Source of the DNA: Mariniphaga sp964398855
GTDB taxonomy: Bacteria > Bacteroidota > Bacteroidia > Bacteroidales > Prolixibacteraceae
Direction of reading: 5' to 3'
DNA length: 8,111 nt
NCBI GenBank assembly: GCA_964398855.1
Contig: CAYNOQ010000106.1
Span: 1 to 8,111, forward strand
Part shown: one piece after another, positions 5,373 through 8,111 of the stretch
Position numbering within the stretch: position 1 is the first letter of the stretch
Layout of the letters: the number at the start of each line of letters is the position of its first letter
Position numbers and translations under genes: made by a program
The notes under the pieces: generated by a model
The model's database searches: none
The model's input: only the letters and a program-made list of their open reading frames with translations
Told to the model about the DNA's origin: nothing

Positions 5373-6890
5373 ATGAGTAGTAAATTGAAGATAACCGAAA
5401 AGCGCCCCTGGTTAGCATGGGTTCTGTTTTTTGCCACCATCGTAGTGGTATTTCTTTTGGGGCTTCTTGCCTCATCCATTGTTGAACGCCGCATGGAAGC
5501 AACATTTGTAAATGTTCCAAAGGCTGAAATAGAAGAGTTTGAACCGCGGAATGAAGTGTGGGGGCAGAACTATCCCCGTCAGTTTCAATCCTATTATGGT
5601 ACTGCTGACACCACTTTCCGAAGCAAACATGGCGGCAGCGCCACTGTGGATATGTTAGAAGAAATTCCCGAAATGGTGGTTTTGTGGGCGGGCTATGCTT
5701 TTTCACGTGATTACAAGCAAGGGCGCGGTCACTATTATGCCATTTCAGATATCAACAACTCGCTGCGCACTGCCGGTCCGCTGAAACCTGACGAAGGTTT
5801 GCAGCCTTCTACCTGCTGGACCTGCAAAAGCCCGGACGTGCCCCGCATGATGAAACAGGAAGGCGTTGCTGCTTTCTACACGGGAGCATGGGCGAGGCTC
5901 GGTTCCGAAATTGTGAACCCCATCGGATGTGCCGACTGCCACGATGAAACCACCATGAACCTGCGTATTTCGCGCCCGGCGCTGATTGAAGCTTTCGACC
6001 GGCGGGGAAGAGACATCACCAAAGCAAGCTATCAGGAGATGCGGAGCCTGGTTTGTGCGCAGTGTCATGTGGAATACTATTTCAACAAGAAAGTTGTTGA
6101 AGGCGCAAATTACCTCACTTTCCCCTGGAATAACGGATTTACTGCCGAAGCCATGGAAGAGTATTACGATGAAATCGAGTTCAGCGACTGGACACATGCA
6201 GTGAGCAAAGCGCCAATGCTGAAAGCGCAGCATCCCGATTATGAGGTTTACATGACCGGCGTTCATGCCAAGCGGGGCGTTGCCTGTGCTGACTGCCACA
6301 TGCCCTACATGAGCGAAGGCGGACAGAAATTCACCGACCATAAAATGCAGTCGCCGCTTAACAACATTGCCAATTCATGTCAGGTTTGCCACCGCGAAGA
6401 AGCTACGCGGCTTGTTCAGGATGTATATGAACGTCAGGACAAGATACTCGAAAGCCGCCATGATTTAGAAAAACAGATTGTCAGGGCACATGTTGAAGCT
6501 AAAAAGGCATGGGAACTGGGAGCCACCGAAGAGCAGATGAAAGATATTCTCATGGGAATCCGTCATGCACAGTGGCGTTGGGACTATGTTGCCGCAAGCC
6601 ATGGAGGATCATTCCACTCGCCGGTGGAGTCTGCAAGAACTGTTGCAAACGGTATCAGCATTGTTCAGGATACACGCATTCAGCTGGCACGACTGCTTGC
6701 GCAGTTGGGGCATAACGAGCCGGTTCCGTATCCCGACATCTCCACAAAAGCCAAAGCGCAGGAGTTTATCGGTCTTGACATGAAATCGCTGAGAGAGGAG
6801 AAGGAGGTTTTCAAAGAGACTATTCTTCCCAAATGGGCTGAGGAAGCTCAAAAAAGAGAGGCTGCCTGGAGTGTTTCGCTGGTAAATTAA
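5373..6890 (+). CDS. nrfA: NrfA, pentahaem ammonia-forming nitrite reductase
   Basis: NrfA reduces nitrite to ammonium with six electrons in the periplasm; it can also act on NO and hydroxylamine. The 505-residue protein starts with an uncleaved-looking membrane segment (about 13-35). Haem sites are CWTCK (148-152, the active-site haem with Lys as axial ligand), CADCH (186-190), CAQCH (228-232), CADCH (305-309) and CQVCH (336-340). By comparison with the E. coli sequence, R132, Y235 and H287 are the catalytic residues, and E234, Y235, K284 and Q286 form the calcium site, so this is the calcium-dependent type. RHAQWRWD (397-404) and PDISTK (454-459) are further family signatures. It follows nrfH by 13 bases and precedes the porin gene by 16. 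The N-terminal anchor, rather than a cleavable signal, suggests that NrfA itself is membrane-attached as well as bound to NrfH. Assignment is near certain. Confidence 0.98.
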   Translation: MSSKLKITEKRPWLAWVLFFATIVVVFLLGLLASSIVERRMEATFVNVPKAEIEEFEPRNEVWGQNYPRQFQSYYGTADTTFRSKHGGSATVDMLEEIPEMVVLWAGYAFSRDYKQGRGHYYAISDINNSLRTAGPLKPDEGLQPSTCWTCKSPDVPRMMKQEGVAAFYTGAWARLGSEIVNPIGCADCHDETTMNLRISRPALIEAFDRRGRDITKASYQEMRSLVCAQCHVEYYFNKKVVEGANYLTFPWNNGFTAEAMEEYYDEIEFSDWTHAVSKAPMLKAQHPDYEVYMTGVHAKRGVACADCHMPYMSEGGQKFTDHKMQSPLNNIANSCQVCHREEATRLVQDVYERQDKILESRHDLEKQIVRAHVEAKKAWELGATEEQMKDILMGIRHAQWRWDYVAASHGGSFHSPVESARTVANGISIVQDTRIQLARLLAQLGHNEPVPYPDISTKAKAQEFIGLDMKSLREEKEVFKETILPKWAEEAQKREAAWSVSLVN

Positions 6891-6906
6891 TTGCAAAACC
6901 GAAATT

Positions 6907-8111
6907 ATGAGAGGAAAAGCTTTTTTATCCCTGCTTGCAGGGATACTTTTTTTTCTGCCGGAAGTCTCCGGGCAGTTTTCGCTGAATGGTGAATTCAGAC
7001 CACGCACCGAATTCAGCAGAGGATACAAATCATTGGCTGCTGAAAATCAAAAAATGTCTGTGGCAACTTCCCAGCGCACCCGTCTGAATGCTCTGTTTGC
7101 CACTGAGCCGGTTCAGGCAAAGCTCTCGCTGCAGGATGTGCGCTACTGGGGCAGTCAGCCGCAATCGGTTACCAATGAGGATTATGCTGTTTCGGTACAT
7201 GAAGCATGGGCAGAAGTTAAATTGGCAGAAAAGCTTTCGCTCAGGGCAGGCAGGCAGGAGCTGGTTTATGATGATCACCGGATTTTTGGCAATGTGGGCT
7301 GGGTGCAGCAGGCACGCTCGCACGATCTGGCGCTGTTCAAAATTGAAGGAGACATCAAGCTTCACCTTGGAATTGCCCACCACGAAAATTCCGACATCAC
7401 CAATAATTTGTACAGAGGACCTGATGCTTACAAGGATATGCAGTTTCTCTGGTTCAACAAGAAATGGGAAAATACCGGGCTGAGCCTGCTCTATCTTAAC
7501 AATGGCGTTCCGGCGCTTGTTTCTCCCGAAAAAGAGGAAAACCGTTACAGTCAAACTTTCGGCGGCAGGGCTACCCATGCGTTTAATGAATTGTCGCTTG
7601 CGGCAAATTTCTATTTTCAGACCGGGAAACATGTTTCGGACAAATCGATAAATGCCGCTAACTTTCTGATTGAAGCCAACCTGAAAAATGGTATCTCAGC
7701 CGGTTTTGAATATCTTTCGGGAAACAGCTACGATAAAAGTGACAAAGTTTATGCTTTCACCCCGCTCTACGGAACCAATCATAAGTTCAATGGTTTCATG
7801 GATTACTTCTATGTCGGGAATCATATCAACTCCGTCGGACTGAACGATATCTACCTCAGATATGAGTATAAAAAGGAGAAGTTTGGTTTTGACGGGCATC
7901 TCCACTATTTTGCTTCGGCTGGAAAAATTTCGGCAGAAGCAAAGAATTATCTGGGAACTGAGGTTGATTTGGGAATTTCTTATGCGGTTCAGCCAAATGC
8001 CGTGCTTAGCGCCGGATGGTCGGTGATGCTTGCCGGCGAGAGTATGGAACTGCTGAAAGGCGGCGATTATGCAACAGGACAGCACTGGGGATACATCATG
8101 CTGACTGTTAC
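6907..8111 (+). CDS. Outer-membrane beta-barrel protein, 'alginate export'-like porin (C-terminus cut off by window edge)
   Basis: The reading frame is open from the ATG at 6907 to the edge (401 codons). The first 22 residues are a typical signal peptide: RGK, a hydrophobic core, then EVSG before a likely cut at Q23. The rest is rich in alternating aromatic/hydrophobic strands (SLRAGRQELVYDDHRIFG, LSLLYLNNG, ISAGFEYLSG, NSVGLNDIYLRYEYKK), as expected of a barrel. FRPRTEF near 31-37 and the ARSHD and TPLYGTNHKFNGFMDYF segments resemble the Bacteroidota 'alginate export' family, although that name does not establish alginate as substrate. The end, HWGYIMLTV, looks like the last barrel strand, so probably only about ten residues are missing. 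It follows nrfA by 16 bases, so it is probably co-transcribed and could admit nitrite to the periplasm, by inference. An inverted repeat plus T-run lies in its signal-peptide codons. Confidence 0.82.
   Translation, partial: MRGKAFLSLLAGILFFLPEVSGQFSLNGEFRPRTEFSRGYKSLAAENQKMSVATSQRTRLNALFATEPVQAKLSLQDVRYWGSQPQSVTNEDYAVSVHEAWAEVKLAEKLSLRAGRQELVYDDHRIFGNVGWVQQARSHDLALFKIEGDIKLHLGIAHHENSDITNNLYRGPDAYKDMQFLWFNKKWENTGLSLLYLNNGVPALVSPEKEENRYSQTFGGRATHAFNELSLAANFYFQTGKHVSDKSINAANFLIEANLKNGISAGFEYLSGNSYDKSDKVYAFTPLYGTNHKFNGFMDYFYVGNHINSVGLNDIYLRYEYKKEKFGFDGHLHYFASAGKISAEAKNYLGTEVDLGISYAVQPNAVLSAGWSVMLAGESMELLKGGDYATGQHWGYIMLTV
6926..6954 (+). terminator. Intrinsic terminator-like hairpin inside the start of the porin gene
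   Basis: TATCCCTGC (6926-6934) and GCAGGGATA (6937-6945) are exact inverted copies around TT. In RNA this would fold as an 8-bp stem closed by G(CUUG)C, a stable tetraloop, and it is followed after one C by eight Ts (6947-6954). This is the geometry of a rho-independent terminator. It starts only 20 bases after the porin ATG, covering about codons 7-16 of the signal peptide. A ribosome initiating on the porin would sit over the hairpin, so it might terminate only when translation is poor. The Ts are also explained by Leu/Phe codons of the signal peptide; the perfect stem is not. Confidence 0.5.

Noticed and set aside
5745..6341. 198-codon open frame on the minus strand
   Set aside because: It lies entirely opposite nrfA, whose haem motifs prove the plus-strand frame; the protein is low-complexity and has no family features.
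7242..7258. GGCA tandem microrepeat in the porin gene
   Set aside because: It encodes an ordinary in-frame segment (RAGRQE) and is too short to suggest phase variation.
7030..7632. 200-codon open frame on the minus strand
   Set aside because: It is antisense to the porin gene, which has a signal peptide and barrel strands in a continuous frame; no features of its own.
7696..8085. 129-codon open frame on the minus strand
   Set aside because: Antisense shadow of the porin gene with no recognisable domain.

Overview
The window looks like a chromosomal segment of an anaerobic or facultatively anaerobic member of the Bacteroidota (probably Bacteroidales/Marinilabiliales-like; lineage inferred, not proven). 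The reasons are the absence of clear Shine-Dalgarno sequences with A-rich stretches before starts, promoter elements of the TAnnTTTG type, protein sequences of Bacteroidota flavour (PheA with a QSVP regulatory loop, a PaaK followed by a tandem-ACT protein, an 'alginate export'-like outer-membrane barrel), and moderate GC content. There are two divergent transcription units separated by a 190-base AT-rich control region (4597-4786).

Left unit, minus strand, transcribed from about 4640 towards 1: phenylacetate-CoA ligase (paaK-like, 4596-3298), a tandem ACT-domain sensor protein (3293-2874), prephenate dehydratase (pheA, 2846-2010), a long-chain flavodoxin with an atypical phosphate loop (1989-1465) and a fold-type I PLP aminotransferase (1439-120). 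Gaps between genes are only 4-27 bases, so this reads as one operon. Its logic is phenylalanine/phenylpyruvate metabolism from two directions: prephenate to phenylpyruvate (PheA) to an amino acid (aminotransferase), and phenylacetate to phenylacetyl-CoA (PaaK). The latter could be carboxylated reductively to phenylpyruvate by a 2-oxoacid:ferredoxin oxidoreductase that is not in the window. A flavodoxin is a plausible low-potential carrier for that missing step.

Right unit, plus strand: nrfH (4787-5359) and nrfA (5373-6890) encode the membrane-anchored tetrahaem quinol dehydrogenase and the pentahaem ammonia-forming nitrite reductase, with all haem motifs and the main active-site and calcium-site residues present. 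They are followed after 16 bases by a beta-barrel outer-membrane protein (6907 to the right edge, cut off probably just before its C-terminus). Together they could form a route for nitrite from outside the cell to the periplasmic respiratory enzyme.

The most interesting non-coding signals are a perfect TGTAAC-N4-GTTACA palindrome about 40 bases upstream of the predicted nrfH transcription start, placed like a class II Crp/Fnr-family activator site, and a perfect 9-bp inverted repeat with a CUUG-type loop followed by eight Ts inside the signal-peptide codons of the porin gene. The second looks like an intrinsic terminator hidden in coding sequence and could set the ratio of porin to NrfHA. No RNA genes, insertion sequences, CRISPR arrays or attachment sites were seen.
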